From UBA5078 sp963977405 (lineage in GTDB: Bacteria > Pseudomonadota > Gammaproteobacteria > Pseudomonadales > Pseudohongiellaceae), in NCBI GenBank assembly GCA_963977405.1, contig CAXBOY010000005.1, positions 3,724 through 67,723 on the forward strand: DNA of 64,000 nucleotides, written 5' to 3'. The position numbers and the translations under genes were made by a program. How positions within the stretch are numbered: position 1 is the first letter of the stretch; each line of letters opens with the position of its first letter. Of the stretch, positions 25,129-34,082 are shown one piece after another. Below the pieces are notes generated by a model, which was not told the origin of the DNA, made no database searches, and saw only the letters and a list, made by a program, of their open reading frames with translations.

Positions 25129-26310
25129 TTAGGCACTTTTGTTCGATAGAGCCTCGCAGGCCCCATTGAGGGAGATTAAGGCTTCGTCGATTTCATCGCG
25201 TGTCATATTCAAGGGGGGTAGTAGGCGTATGGAATTTGAACCCGCTTTCACCGCAAGCAAGTGACGCTCCTTTAGCGCTTGAAGTAGGTCGGCGTTACTA
25301 ACGACGCATTTAAGTCCGATCATGTAACCCATGCCGGTTTGCTCCGCGAGCACGTCAGGGAAGCGTGTGATCAATGCTGCAAGTCCAGCACGCAGATAGG
25401 CCGCTGTTTCCATGGCGCCGCGCAGGAAACCAGGTGCAGTGATGACATCCAGCACTGCATTGCCGACTGCGGTTGCTAAAGGATTGCCGCCGAAAGTACT
25501 ACCATGTGTTCCGGCCACCATCGGGGCCGAAACACGCTCGCTAACAAGACAGGCTCCGATCGGAAAACCGCCGCCTAGGCCTTTGGCGGAAGCAAGTAGA
25601 TCTGGCGCTATGCCAGAAGCTTGGTAGGCGTATAGGAAACCCGAACGCCCGACGCCTGATTGCACTTCGTCGAACATCAGAAGGATGCCCATCTCGTCGC
25701 ACAATTCACGCACTTGTAATAGATAGTCGAATGGGGTGAGGCGAATGCCGCCTTCGCCTTGTATAGGTTCTAGAATTATGCCCGCAGTCTTCTCGGTAAT
25801 CGCACCGCGTAGAGCGTGTATGTCGCCGAAAGGTACTTGGTCGAAACCTGGGTCGCCCGTGAGGAAGCCTTCGGTATGCAAAGGGTTAGCAGAGGCTGCG
25901 ATTGGCGCAAGAGTTCGACCATGGAATGACTGTGATAAAGCAATGATGCGTACGCGCTCTGTGTCGCCGCGACTGTAATGGTAGCGTCGCATCATCTTGA
26001 AACCAGCCTCTACCGCTTCAGTACCTGAATTGCTGAAGAATACGCGATCGGCGAAGGTGTGCTCGACCAAGCGTTTCGCGAGTCGTTCGGTTTGTGGAAT
26101 ACGGAATAGGTTAGAGCTATGCCAGATCTTTGTGGACTGCTCTTGCAGTGCGGCCACGAGATGGGGGTGGCAGTGACCAAGACAATTGACTGCGATCCCC
26201 ATAGTGAGGTCGAGATAGCGCTCGCCCTCTGGGGTGAATAAATAGCAGCCCTGTCCGCGCTCGAACTCGAGTTCTGGGTTACCGTAGTTACTCATCAATG
26301 CGGAGCTCAT
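25129..26310 (-). CDS. argD: Acetylornithine/succinyldiaminopimelate aminotransferase
   Basis: A class III PLP aminotransferase for arginine (and often lysine) synthesis. It is 393 residues, as usual for ArgD. The N-terminal GQGCYLFTPEGERYLDLTMGIAVN segment, SNSGTEAVE for PLP binding, the FDEVQSGVGR Asp site and SAKGLGGGFPIGA with the Schiff-base lysine are all present. Related family members act on ornithine, GABA or succinylornithine, so the exact substrate is inferred from overall similarity. It is followed by the diguanylate cyclase with a 2-base gap and is divergent from msrA, with 240 bases between them. Confidence 0.88.
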   Translation of the reverse strand: MSSALMSNYGNPELEFERGQGCYLFTPEGERYLDLTMGIAVNCLGHCHPHLVAALQEQSTKIWHSSNLFRIPQTERLAKRLVEHTFADRVFFSNSGTEAVEAGFKMMRRYHYSRGDTERVRIIALSQSFHGRTLAPIAASANPLHTEGFLTGDPGFDQVPFGDIHALRGAITEKTAGIILEPIQGEGGIRLTPFDYLLQVRELCDEMGILLMFDEVQSGVGRSGFLYAYQASGIAPDLLASAKGLGGGFPIGACLVSERVSAPMVAGTHGSTFGGNPLATAVGNAVLDVITAPGFLRGAMETAAYLRAGLAALITRFPDVLAEQTGMGYMIGLKCVVSNADLLQALKERHLLAVKAGSNSIRLLPPLNMTRDEIDEALISLNGACEALSNKSA

Positions 26311-26550
26311 GGCGCTTCCTTCTTATCGGCTATAGCGAGACTTTTTACTTGTTCTTGGAGGAGGTTTCTGCTGCGTTTATAAGGCGTATACTGTCACAAT
26401 CACTATTAGGAAAGACGGGCCGCCTACGGGTCAAAATGCAGTCGGAATAATGCCCTATTGACGGTCATCATTCAAGGCGCTGAGCGCTAGTGAAGGCACT
26501 TGCATGCGGCTTTGTACTGCCTAATTTCTTTGCAACAGAGAGGTCTCAGA

Positions 26551-27192
26551 ATGATTTTCGGTAAACCCATGTCGATCCCTAGTGCTCAAGAAGCGTTGCC
26601 GGGAAGAGAGCAGGCAATTGCAGTGGCTGAGCAGCACTTTGTCAATGGCAATCCCCTCGTGCCGCCAATGCCCGAGGGTATACAAAGTGCCGTCTTCGCT
26701 CTTGGTTGCTTTTGGGGGGCAGAGCGAGTGTTCTGGCGACTCGATGGTGTGTTTAGCACCGCTGTCGGCTACGCCGGAGGCCACACGCCAAATCCCACGT
26801 ACCAAGAGGTGTGCAGTGGCATGACAGGTCACACAGAGGTCGTAATCGTATTCTTCGATCCTAGTAAAATTAGCTACGAGCGACTGTTAGAGGTGTTCTG
26901 GGAGTCACACGACCCAACTCAAGGTATGCGTCAGGGACATGACCGCGGCACACAGTATCGTTCGGCCATCTATGCCAGTGACTCGGCGCAATTACAATCA
27001 AGTCAGGCCAGTGCCGACGTCTTTCAGGCCCAGCTTAGTGCCGCTGGTCATGACCGAATCACAACGGAAATCAAAACCTTGGCGAAGTTTTACTATGCTG
27101 AGGAATACCATCAGCAGTATCTGGCCAAGAACCCTGATGGCTACTGTGGAATTGGGGGCTTGGGTTTGAAGTGTCAGCTAGCGCCAGCCTGA
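26551..27192 (+). CDS. msrA: Peptide methionine-(S)-S-oxide reductase
   Basis: Reduces methionine S-sulfoxide in proteins. The catalytic Cys is C53 in ALGCFWGAERVF. The substrate region GYAGGHTPNPTYQEVCSGMTGHTE and the C-terminal GYCGIGGLG with the recycling Cys are present. An in-frame ATG exists at 26500, but GAGAGG just before 26551 and the family N-terminus (MIFGKPMSIPSAQEALPGR) support 26551, giving 213 residues. The last 19 bases overlap the convergent patatin gene. No msrB is seen nearby. Confidence 0.94.
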   Translation: MIFGKPMSIPSAQEALPGREQAIAVAEQHFVNGNPLVPPMPEGIQSAVFALGCFWGAERVFWRLDGVFSTAVGYAGGHTPNPTYQEVCSGMTGHTEVVIVFFDPSKISYERLLEVFWESHDPTQGMRQGHDRGTQYRSAIYASDSAQLQSSQASADVFQAQLSAAGHDRITTEIKTLAKFYYAEEYHQQYLAKNPDGYCGIGGLGLKCQLAPA

Positions 27193-28322
27193 TCGTCACG
27201 GAAGAATTCGAGAATTTCGACCTCTTTCTCCATAGCGTCGTTGTAGCCGAGGTCGATCAAGCGACCGCAGTAGCTCTTTTCGAATAACAACAAGCTCAAT
27301 ACGGTGCTAGATCCCGCGTCGCGAATAAAAAGCTTTAGGGGGCGAGGGAGGTCATCGAAATACTCCGAGGCGATCTCATTCAAGTTTTCGCTTGGCGTAA
27401 TATCTAGTAGTTGAATCGGTCGTATGCGCAAGTCGCGATCCTTTTCCGCCTGCTCCTCCGATATCAAAGGCACCATCTTGTTGTAGCGGCGCAGTATCTC
27501 ACTATCCATAGTCAGGGTGTCCACGAAGGCGCTATTGAGGATGTGAGCCAGTATCTGGGTTAACGAAGGATGAAGAGGCTCCGAACCTTTAATTGGGCGC
27601 GGTACCTTACTGCTGACCCCTACCGCGAGGATGCGATCAGCCCCCAATTGGATTGCGGGGCTTAGAGGTGCCAACTGACGAATCGCGCCATCGCCGAAAA
27701 ACTCTCTGTTGATCTTAACTGCGGGAAACAGCGCCGGTATTGCAGAGGATGCCATCAGATGCTCTAAACCTAGCTTCGTGCGTATTCCCAGACGATGAGG
27801 ATGTTCCCAGTTTTTGAGGCTGTCCAGACCCTCATAGAAGGACACCGATTCGCCGCTACTGTAGCCTGAGGCAGTGACTGCAAGCGCCTCAATGAAACCG
27901 GCCTGAATATTGCGCTCCACACGCTCGAACTTGATCACTTTGGACAGAAGAGTCTCTAGAGGCAGGTTATCGAGTAGCGAGGTAGGAGTGTCGCGGCGCC
28001 GATTACGCAAGAAGGAGAATACCCAATTGGAGGCGTTCCCAATGAGGCCGCTGGAGTCCATCTTGTAGACTTGCTCGCTGCTGATGTTCTTCCATACATA
28101 TTCTAGCGCCCGCACCCCTGTGCGAAGGCGCTGCGCGTTGGTAGCGATGGAGGCGGCATTGAGCGCACCTGCGGAGACGCCAGTAATAATGGGGAATGGA
28201 TTGGAGGATTGATGGGGTAGAAGGTTAGCGATGGCCCGTAACACCCCTACCTGATAGGACGCTCGCGCGCCACCTCCCGAGAGTACGAGAGCCTTTTTTG
28301 CCGGCTTGTTTTCACTCATCAT
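27174..28322 (-). CDS. Patatin-like phospholipase
   Basis: A 382-residue serine hydrolase of the patatin family. The oxyanion segment SGGGARASYQVG is at 15-26, nucleophile S50 in GVSAG and the dyad Asp D211 in GDGAIR, so the enzyme should be active. There is no signal peptide or membrane segment, which points to an intracellular lipid acyl hydrolase similar to the RssA/YchK group but longer, with a C-terminal helical region (about 260-380). The physiological substrate is unknown. It converges with msrA (19-base overlap) and diverges from the 5'-nucleotidase gene. Confidence 0.88.
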   Translation of the reverse strand: MMSENKPAKKALVLSGGGARASYQVGVLRAIANLLPHQSSNPFPIITGVSAGALNAASIATNAQRLRTGVRALEYVWKNISSEQVYKMDSSGLIGNASNWVFSFLRNRRRDTPTSLLDNLPLETLLSKVIKFERVERNIQAGFIEALAVTASGYSSGESVSFYEGLDSLKNWEHPHRLGIRTKLGLEHLMASSAIPALFPAVKINREFFGDGAIRQLAPLSPAIQLGADRILAVGVSSKVPRPIKGSEPLHPSLTQILAHILNSAFVDTLTMDSEILRRYNKMVPLISEEQAEKDRDLRIRPIQLLDITPSENLNEIASEYFDDLPRPLKLFIRDAGSSTVLSLLLFEKSYCGRLIDLGYNDAMEKEVEILEFFRDDQAGAS

Positions 28323-28505
28323 CCAAATATCCGTATGGGAGACAGCATAAGTTCATAAGCCAGCGATTTTAACCGTCTTGACGGCGTGTTTGCCATGTTT
28401 TAAGCGTAATTGAACAATATCCATTGGGCTCAATGCACTATACTAAACGCCTCGCCGGGAGCGAGAGAACAGACCTTGATTACTAAAAGGAAGCGCAAGC
28501 GCCCT

Positions 28506-29432
28506 ATGAGCCATACAACAGTGGAAAAACTAGTGATCGCGATTTCTTCGCGCGCCTTGTTCGATCTAAGCGAAAGCCATAAGGTTTTTGAAGAACAAGG
28601 CCTTGAGGCGTATCAGCAATACCAGATTGCCCACGAGGACGAACCACTCGCCCCAGGCGACGCCTTCGGTCTCGTGAACAAATTGCTCAATCTCAATAAA
28701 CTCATCAAGGCCTCACGCGTTGAGGTGATCCTCCTCTCTCGCAATAGCGCGGACACTGGGCTACGGGTTTTCAACTCGATCAGTCACTACGGCCTGAATA
28801 TTACCCGTGCTGCGTTCTGCGGAGGCGATAGTCCTTATCGCTATATCTCCGCGTTTAACTGCCACCTCTTTCTTTCCACAGATGGAGGCGATGTGCGTTT
28901 GGCCCTCGAGCACGGGGTTGCCGCGGCAACAATTCTGCCCTCTAAGGTGAGTTCGAAGCAGGAGGGACAGCTGCGCTTCGCCTTCGATGGCGATGCCGTT
29001 CTGTTCTCTGACGAGGCCGAGCAGATCTACAAATCGAGTGGCCTTGAAGCCTTTACTGCCAGCGAGCTCTTGGCGGCTAATCAACCCCTGTCCGGTGGAC
29101 CGTTCAAACACTTCTTGGCGGCGCTGCAGCAGTTGCAGATGGAGTTCGCGCCGGGAGAGGCGCCGATAAGGACTTGCTTGGTGACAGCACGCTCTGCGCC
29201 AACCCACGAGCGCGTGGTTAAGACACTGCGGGCTTGGAATATCCGTATCGATGAATCCCTATTCCTTGGCGGCATGGATAAGGGCGACTTCCTGCGCGCC
29301 TATGACGCCGATGTTTTCTTCGACGATCAGGAGGCTCACTGCGACTCAGCGCGCAATCATGTGGCAACCGGGCATGTGCCAAGCGGCGTTGCTAATCACA
29401 AGAAGGACAATAAAGTGCAAGGCCCAGCATGA
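28506..29432 (+). CDS. 5'-nucleotidase (NT5C1-like family)
   Basis: The protein resembles bacterial members of the 5'-nucleotidase family related to cytosolic NT5C1. The segments IAISSRALFDLSESHKVFEEQG, SRNSADTGLRVFNSI and, near the C-terminus, DVFFDDQEAHCDSA (metal-binding acidic cluster) are characteristic. The expected reaction is removal of the 5'-phosphate from nucleoside monophosphates. The frame is open to 28410, but the family begins at the SHTTVEKLVIAISSRALF region, so I chose the ATG at 28506 (308 residues). AAGGAAG is about 13 bases upstream, so a start a few codons earlier remains possible. cysB follows after 22 bases. Confidence 0.82.
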   Translation: MSHTTVEKLVIAISSRALFDLSESHKVFEEQGLEAYQQYQIAHEDEPLAPGDAFGLVNKLLNLNKLIKASRVEVILLSRNSADTGLRVFNSISHYGLNITRAAFCGGDSPYRYISAFNCHLFLSTDGGDVRLALEHGVAAATILPSKVSSKQEGQLRFAFDGDAVLFSDEAEQIYKSSGLEAFTASELLAANQPLSGGPFKHFLAALQQLQMEFAPGEAPIRTCLVTARSAPTHERVVKTLRAWNIRIDESLFLGGMDKGDFLRAYDADVFFDDQEAHCDSARNHVATGHVPSGVANHKKDNKVQGPA

Positions 29433-29454
29433 CAGGGCACCACGGAGCGTCTTC

Positions 29455-30432
29455 ATGAAACTGCAGCAACTACGCTATGTGTGGGAAGTAGCCCGCCGCG
29501 GCATGAACGTCTCCGCGGCGGCGCAGAGTCTATATACCTCCCAACCAGGTATCAGCAAGCAGATCCTGCAGCTGGAGCAGGAGCTCGGGGTGCAGATATT
29601 CGTGCGCAGCGGCAAGCACCTCACTGGATTGACTCCGGCAGGCGAGAAGATACTCGAGGCGGCGGGAGAGGTGTTGTTGCGGGTCGATAATATTAGGCAG
29701 ATTGCGCAAGAATTCAGTTCCGAGGAGGCGGGCAGTCTCACCATCGCCACTACTCATACACAATCGCGTTATGTCCTGCCTGCGGTGATCAGTCGCTTCG
29801 TGGCACAATACCCCGCTGTATCCCTGCATATGCATCAGGGCACACCTTTGCAGATCGCCGAGATGGCGGCGCGTGGTGCGGCAGATTTCGCCATCGCAAC
29901 AGAGGCGATGGAACTGGTGGGTGACTTGGTGATGATGCCCTGTTACCGCTGGAACCGCGTGCTTCTGCTGCCCAAAGAACACCCACTATTGAAGGCCAAG
30001 CCAGTGAGCCTTGCCGATATTGCGCATTATCCGATCGTAACTTATGTGTCAGGCTTTACTGGGCGGGGTAAGTTAGACGAGGCCTTCAGGGCGGAGGATC
30101 TTGCGCCTCGGGTAGTAGTAACGGCGGCGGATGCGGATGTGATCAAGACCTATGTGAGGCTCGGGGTGGGCATTGGGATTGTCGCGAGTATGGCGTATGA
30201 CGCGGCCAAGGACACCGATCTGGTGTCGCTAGACGTTAGCCATTTATTCGCCTACAGCACTACGCGTATTGGCTTTCGGCGTGGCGCCTTCCTTCGCCAC
30301 TATATGACGGACTTCATGAAGATGTTTGCGCCGCACCTGAGCCAAGAGTTAGTGGGACGCGTGCTAGAGAGCCACTCTCAGCACGAGGTGGATCAGCTCT
30401 TCGCCAAACTGCCAATTCCTGTCTTGCCCTAG
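29455..30432 (+). CDS. cysB: LysR-type regulator of cysteine biosynthesis
   Basis: CysB activates sulfate assimilation genes and senses N-acetylserine and sulfide. The N-terminus MKLQQLRYVWEVARR and the winged helix (MNVSAAAQSLYTSQPGISKQI) are those of CysB. The effector domain covers about 90-310, with TTHTQSRYVLP typical of the family. The frame is open further upstream but would run through the 5'-nucleotidase; the ATG at 29455 has CGGAG before it and gives 325 residues, against 324 in E. coli. The TAG stop shares the palindrome CTAG with the stop of the convergent cysH. Confidence 0.94.
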   Translation: MKLQQLRYVWEVARRGMNVSAAAQSLYTSQPGISKQILQLEQELGVQIFVRSGKHLTGLTPAGEKILEAAGEVLLRVDNIRQIAQEFSSEEAGSLTIATTHTQSRYVLPAVISRFVAQYPAVSLHMHQGTPLQIAEMAARGAADFAIATEAMELVGDLVMMPCYRWNRVLLLPKEHPLLKAKPVSLADIAHYPIVTYVSGFTGRGKLDEAFRAEDLAPRVVVTAADADVIKTYVRLGVGIGIVASMAYDAAKDTDLVSLDVSHLFAYSTTRIGFRRGAFLRHYMTDFMKMFAPHLSQELVGRVLESHSQHEVDQLFAKLPIPVLP

Positions 30433-31172
30433 CGGTCCGAGACTATTAACGCAGGCTTGTGGAGCCCACATTCCTTCGCTGTTGCCTCTTCCCACCACCA
30501 ACGACCTTCGCGCTCATGTTGATTAGGGCCAGTAGGACGTGTGCAGGGCTCGCAGCCGATGCTAACAAAACCATGATCGTGTAGGGGGTTATAGGGCACA
30601 TCGAACATGCGGATATAGTCCCAGACCTGTTTGGAGGTCCAGTTCGCGAAGGGGTTAAACTTCAATAGAGGCTTGTCCTTTGTTGAGAACGCCGAGTCGA
30701 CTTGAGCGACAGGCACATTGGCCCTGGTCGGACTCTGGTCACGTCGCTGCCCAGTGATCCAGGCATCCAAGCCCTGAAGATGTTTGCGCAGTGGCGCGAT
30801 CTTGCGAATGCCGCAGCACTCCTCGTGGCCATCCTCGTAGAAACTGAACAGGCCTTTCTCGCGAGTGAGGTTTTCGAGTTGCTTCGCATCGGGGCTTAGG
30901 AATTCGATGTCGATCTTATATTCTTTGCGTATGCGATCCATGAAACGCAGCGTTTCCGGATGCAAACGACCTGTGTCGAGGCTAAAGACCTTGATGTCTT
31001 TTTTCAGTTTCCAGGCCATTACGACCAATGCCACGTCTTCTGCGCCGCTGAATGAGATGGCGATATTCGAAACTTGGGCCAAGAGGTCTTTGAGGATCTC
31101 TTTGGGTTGCAGCTCTTGGTATTTGCTATTGAGAGTGGCGACTTCCTGGGCAGTGATCATGTTGTCCTTCAC
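30429..31172 (-). CDS. cysH: Adenylylsulfate (APS) reductase, 4Fe-4S type
   Basis: Reduces activated sulfate to sulfite in assimilation. The 247-residue protein has the PAPS-reductase fold (SFSGAEDVALV nucleotide loop). It also carries the two cysteine pairs, C119-C120 (EECCGIRK) and C207/C210 (GCEPC), that bind a 4Fe-4S cluster in APS-using enzymes. The C-terminal ECGLH (C235) is the catalytic cysteine. This is the Pseudomonas/plant type, so no PAPS step would be needed. An ATG four codons in (MITAQEV) is an alternative start. It converges on cysB, its likely activator, and diverges from thrH. Confidence 0.92.
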   Translation of the reverse strand: MKDNMITAQEVATLNSKYQELQPKEILKDLLAQVSNIAISFSGAEDVALVVMAWKLKKDIKVFSLDTGRLHPETLRFMDRIRKEYKIDIEFLSPDAKQLENLTREKGLFSFYEDGHEECCGIRKIAPLRKHLQGLDAWITGQRRDQSPTRANVPVAQVDSAFSTKDKPLLKFNPFANWTSKQVWDYIRMFDVPYNPLHDHGFVSIGCEPCTRPTGPNQHEREGRWWWEEATAKECGLHKPALIVSDR

Positions 31173-31328
31173 TTCGATGGAACTGTGGCGGCGATGTCCG
31201 CGTTAGGTTTGCGTGGCATTCTCTATGATTTGGCGCCGTGGGTAAACAGCGCGTTACCTTGCATAGCCCGTGGGATGTGGGTACATTTACGCGTTTTGAC
31301 TTTAAGCCTTTGGCAAAGGGGAATCGCG

Positions 31329-31946
31329 TTGGAAGTTGTCTGTCTTGATCTTGAAGGTGTGTTGGTTCCAGAAATCTGGATTGGGTTCGCTGAACGTACG
31401 GGTATCGATGAGCTGCGGGCAACAACACGCGACATTCCCGACTACGATGTATTGATGCGCCAACGTCTGCGTATTCTAAACGAGCATAAGTTGGGTTTGC
31501 CCGACATTCAGGCCGTAATCGCCGAGATGAGCCCCATGCCCGGTGCGCCCGAGTTTGTGAACTGGCTGCGCGAGCGCTTCCAAGTGGTAATCCTCTCGGA
31601 TACCTTCTACGAATTCTCACAGCCCTTAATGCGTCAGCTGGGCTTTCCAACCTTGTTTTGCCATCGCCTAATTGCAGATGAGACTGGTAAGGTCACGGAC
31701 TATAAGCTGCGCCAAAAGGATCCTAAGCGTCAATGTGTAAAGGCCTTCCACGCCTTGAACTACACAGTCATGGCCGCCGGTGATTCCTATAACGACACCA
31801 CGATGCTGTCTGAAGCTGATTTGGGCGTGTTGTTCCGCGCGCCACAGAACGTGATCGACGAGTTCCCTCAGTTTGCCTCTGTCACCGAGTATGAGCAGCT
31901 ACAGCAGGCTTTTGCGAAGTTCAGTCCACGTATTATTGCGGACTAA
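31329..31946 (+). CDS. thrH: Phosphoserine phosphatase / homoserine phosphotransferase
   Basis: A HAD enzyme that, in Pseudomonas, dephosphorylates phosphoserine and can move the phosphate to homoserine. The N-terminal EVVCLDLEGVLVPEIWIGFA (nucleophile in DLEG), RQLGFPTLFCH and AAGDSYNDTTMLSEA match ThrH. The start is TTG at 31329: it has AAGGGG at the right distance and gives 205 residues, the length of the Pseudomonas protein. A longer frame from 31074 would overlap cysH antisense. It lies between cysH (divergent) and pabB (convergent, 18 bases). Confidence 0.92.
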   Translation: MEVVCLDLEGVLVPEIWIGFAERTGIDELRATTRDIPDYDVLMRQRLRILNEHKLGLPDIQAVIAEMSPMPGAPEFVNWLRERFQVVILSDTFYEFSQPLMRQLGFPTLFCHRLIADETGKVTDYKLRQKDPKRQCVKAFHALNYTVMAAGDSYNDTTMLSEADLGVLFRAPQNVIDEFPQFASVTEYEQLQQAFAKFSPRIIAD

Positions 31947-31964
31947 TGTAACATTAAGTAAGCA

Positions 31965-33248
31965 TTATAATTTATTGATTATATTGTTTATTTTATCGAA
32001 GCATTCCTGATACTCCTGGGCGCATATGGAGTCGGCGACAATGCCGCCTCCGCCCCAGCAATAGATCTCGCCCTGTGTGCAAAGCAGGGTGCGAATCATG
32101 ATGTTGCTGTCAATATTCCCATCGAAGCCCATATAGCCCAGCGTGCCGCAATACACTTGCCGCGGGTCTGGCTCTAGCTCCGCAATGATCTCCATGGCGC
32201 GTTTCTTCGGCGCGCCGGTTATGGAACCGCCTGGAAAACAATTCCGCAATAGATCTAGGGCCGCGTGCTCAGGTGCCAGTTGTGCCCGAATACTGCTGAT
32301 TAGGTGGTGCACATTACTGAAGCTGTGAAGCTCGAATAATTGCTCGACCTTGATGGAACCGGTGGTGCAGATAGTCCCCAGGTCGTTGCGCAGAAGGTCG
32401 ACGATCATGAGATTTTCGGCTCTATCCTTATCACTTTCTCGAAGCTCTTGGGCCAATGCCTTATCCTGAATGGGGTCAGCCGAGCGCGGCCGTGTGCCTT
32501 TGATCGGCTGCGTTAATACCTGCGCATCGTGTACCCGTATGAAGCGCTCTGGCGAGAAGCTCAGCACCGCGCCGCTTTCGGTGCGCATGAACCCCGCGAA
32601 GGGGCTGTGAATATTTTTACGCAAACGTAGATAGGCGCTAAGCGGATCACCGCTATAGCCACTGCTGAAACGCTGCGCTAGGTTTACTTGGTAGCAGTCT
32701 CCCGCTTGAATATAGCCTTGGATGCGTTTAAACGCATCGGCGTATTGCGCTGCGCTAAAGTTCGCCTGGAAGGCTTGGCTTAATTCGAATTCCTTGGGGC
32801 TCAAAATTTCTTGGCCTAGGCAGTCCTTTACCTGCTCCCAAGTTTGGCTTGAGCAGCTAGGAAGGGCGAATAGGTGAGTGTGCTGATGCTGGTGATCTAC
32901 TACGATTGCCCAGTGATAGATGCCGATATTGGCACTAGCGTCGTAGGCGAAATAGCCCAGCGCACCGCCGCTGAAGGGTAGCGCCTGCAGGGCATCCGGC
33001 ATGGGCAAAGTCGGTCGTTCTTGATTGAGTGCCTGTTGCACGCGGGCAAACATATCTACTTGCTGAGCTGGGTTGCTTAGTAATACGGAGGGCAGGGCGC
33101 TGATGATGTCATAGCGCCCGTTGCTGTCCAGCCCTAGGCCGCTGTCGAGTGCGACAAGGCCGGGCAATGCGCGCAGGCGACATAGGATGGCTGCGCTATC
33201 GCGTTCATAGGGGATAGTTTCGAGCAGGTACTCGCTAATTCGGGACAC
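31965..33248 (-). CDS. pabB: Aminodeoxychorismate synthase component I
   Basis: Converts chorismate and ammonia to aminodeoxychorismate for p-aminobenzoate and folate. At 427 residues it lacks a fused glutaminase or lyase domain. The chorismate-binding half (about 165-425) has the PabB signature PIKGTRPRS (TrpE has Ala in place of Lys), DLLRNDLG, and the C-terminal FPGGSITGAPK and YCGTLGYMGFDG. No pabA or pabC is in the window. It is the last gene of a minus-strand series after roxA and the secretin-like gene, with a 36-base gap. Confidence 0.93.
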   Translation of the reverse strand: MSRISEYLLETIPYERDSAAILCRLRALPGLVALDSGLGLDSNGRYDIISALPSVLLSNPAQQVDMFARVQQALNQERPTLPMPDALQALPFSGGALGYFAYDASANIGIYHWAIVVDHQHQHTHLFALPSCSSQTWEQVKDCLGQEILSPKEFELSQAFQANFSAAQYADAFKRIQGYIQAGDCYQVNLAQRFSSGYSGDPLSAYLRLRKNIHSPFAGFMRTESGAVLSFSPERFIRVHDAQVLTQPIKGTRPRSADPIQDKALAQELRESDKDRAENLMIVDLLRNDLGTICTTGSIKVEQLFELHSFSNVHHLISSIRAQLAPEHAALDLLRNCFPGGSITGAPKKRAMEIIAELEPDPRQVYCGTLGYMGFDGNIDSNIMIRTLLCTQGEIYCWGGGGIVADSICAQEYQECFDKINNIINKL

Positions 33249-33284
33249 GCGATGCCTCTGCGCTAAGGGGGTGGAATAGACGAT

Positions 33285-34082
33285 TTAGGGCATGACTTCT
33301 ATGCGGATAGCCAGGCCACCGTCGAGCGTGGTCGTGGCCGTAAAAGGACCAATGTTATCGATCATGTTGGAATTATCTACGGCTTGCTGCAATGGAATCC
33401 ATTGATTGAGACCTACGATTAGTGAGCTGCGCAGCGATTGACCCTGTTCGGCGTCTGTGTTGTCTTCAGCTTGTATCATCGATGCGGCGAACTCCAGTGC
33501 AACCTGCTCACCCCGCAACTCGGCCTTCAGAGCAATGCTCTGCTCTAAACGCTGTTTATCTTGCTGCAATTGCAGGCCGTAGGGGCCAAAGACAGGACTA
33601 ATCTGTGGGGAATCCTGATAGCGGTTGAAGTATGTATATTCACCTTCCGTTACCCGCATATTTTGCACGGGATAGTCCTGACGCTGAGTGTTGACCGTGT
33701 TCAATTGACTGCCGTCGTTCGCGGTCTGCACATTTGCCGCAGCATAATTAAAATCAACCCGAATGAGCAATTGCTTCGGCGGAACATCGAGCTCGTCAAT
33801 AAGAGCTTCAAGCTCGTCTAGATTCGCACGCGATGTGCTAATGATCAGATTGTGGTCGATCTGGCTGATCGCACCACGCTCGTCCAGATGCGGCGCAAGC
33901 GCGCTTCTTATTTGGTCTGGGTCACCGTACTGCAGGCGCACTATCTCGATGACCGCTTGCTGGTCTGCTGGAATAGATGAGTTCTGTGCTTGTAGCATCG
34001 GCGCTAACAAACCCAAACCCAATACGCAGGCTGCGCGCAGGGTTAGGCGATAGAAGGACTCTTTTGTATTAGCGATAGTCAT
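33285..34082 (-). CDS. Exported protein with a secretin-N-like domain
   Basis: A 265-residue protein with a signal peptide ending in APMLQAQ (about residue 32). Residues ~42-105 (VIEIVRLQYGDPDQIRSALAP, then DHNLIISTSRANLDELEALIDELDVPPKQLLIRVDF) resemble the N1/NolW ring-building domains of secretins. The outer-membrane pore domain is absent. The rest, rich in Gln, Asn and Asp, is not recognised. It is probably periplasmic. Its start overlaps the roxA stop (ATGA), so the two are co-translated, but no type II, type III or pilus genes are near. Confidence 0.7.
   Translation of the reverse strand: MTIANTKESFYRLTLRAACVLGLGLLAPMLQAQNSSIPADQQAVIEIVRLQYGDPDQIRSALAPHLDERGAISQIDHNLIISTSRANLDELEALIDELDVPPKQLLIRVDFNYAAANVQTANDGSQLNTVNTQRQDYPVQNMRVTEGEYTYFNRYQDSPQISPVFGPYGLQLQQDKQRLEQSIALKAELRGEQVALEFAASMIQAEDNTDAEQGQSLRSSLIVGLNQWIPLQQAVDNSNMIDNIGPFTATTTLDGGLAIRIEVMP

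Noticed and set aside
28761..29207. 148-residue frame antisense to the 5'-nucleotidase gene
   Set aside because: A mirror of the conserved gene with low-complexity residues and no plausible start.
31126..31650. 174-residue frame antisense to thrH
   Set aside because: Its composition follows the thrH coding strand; there is no homology or start signal.
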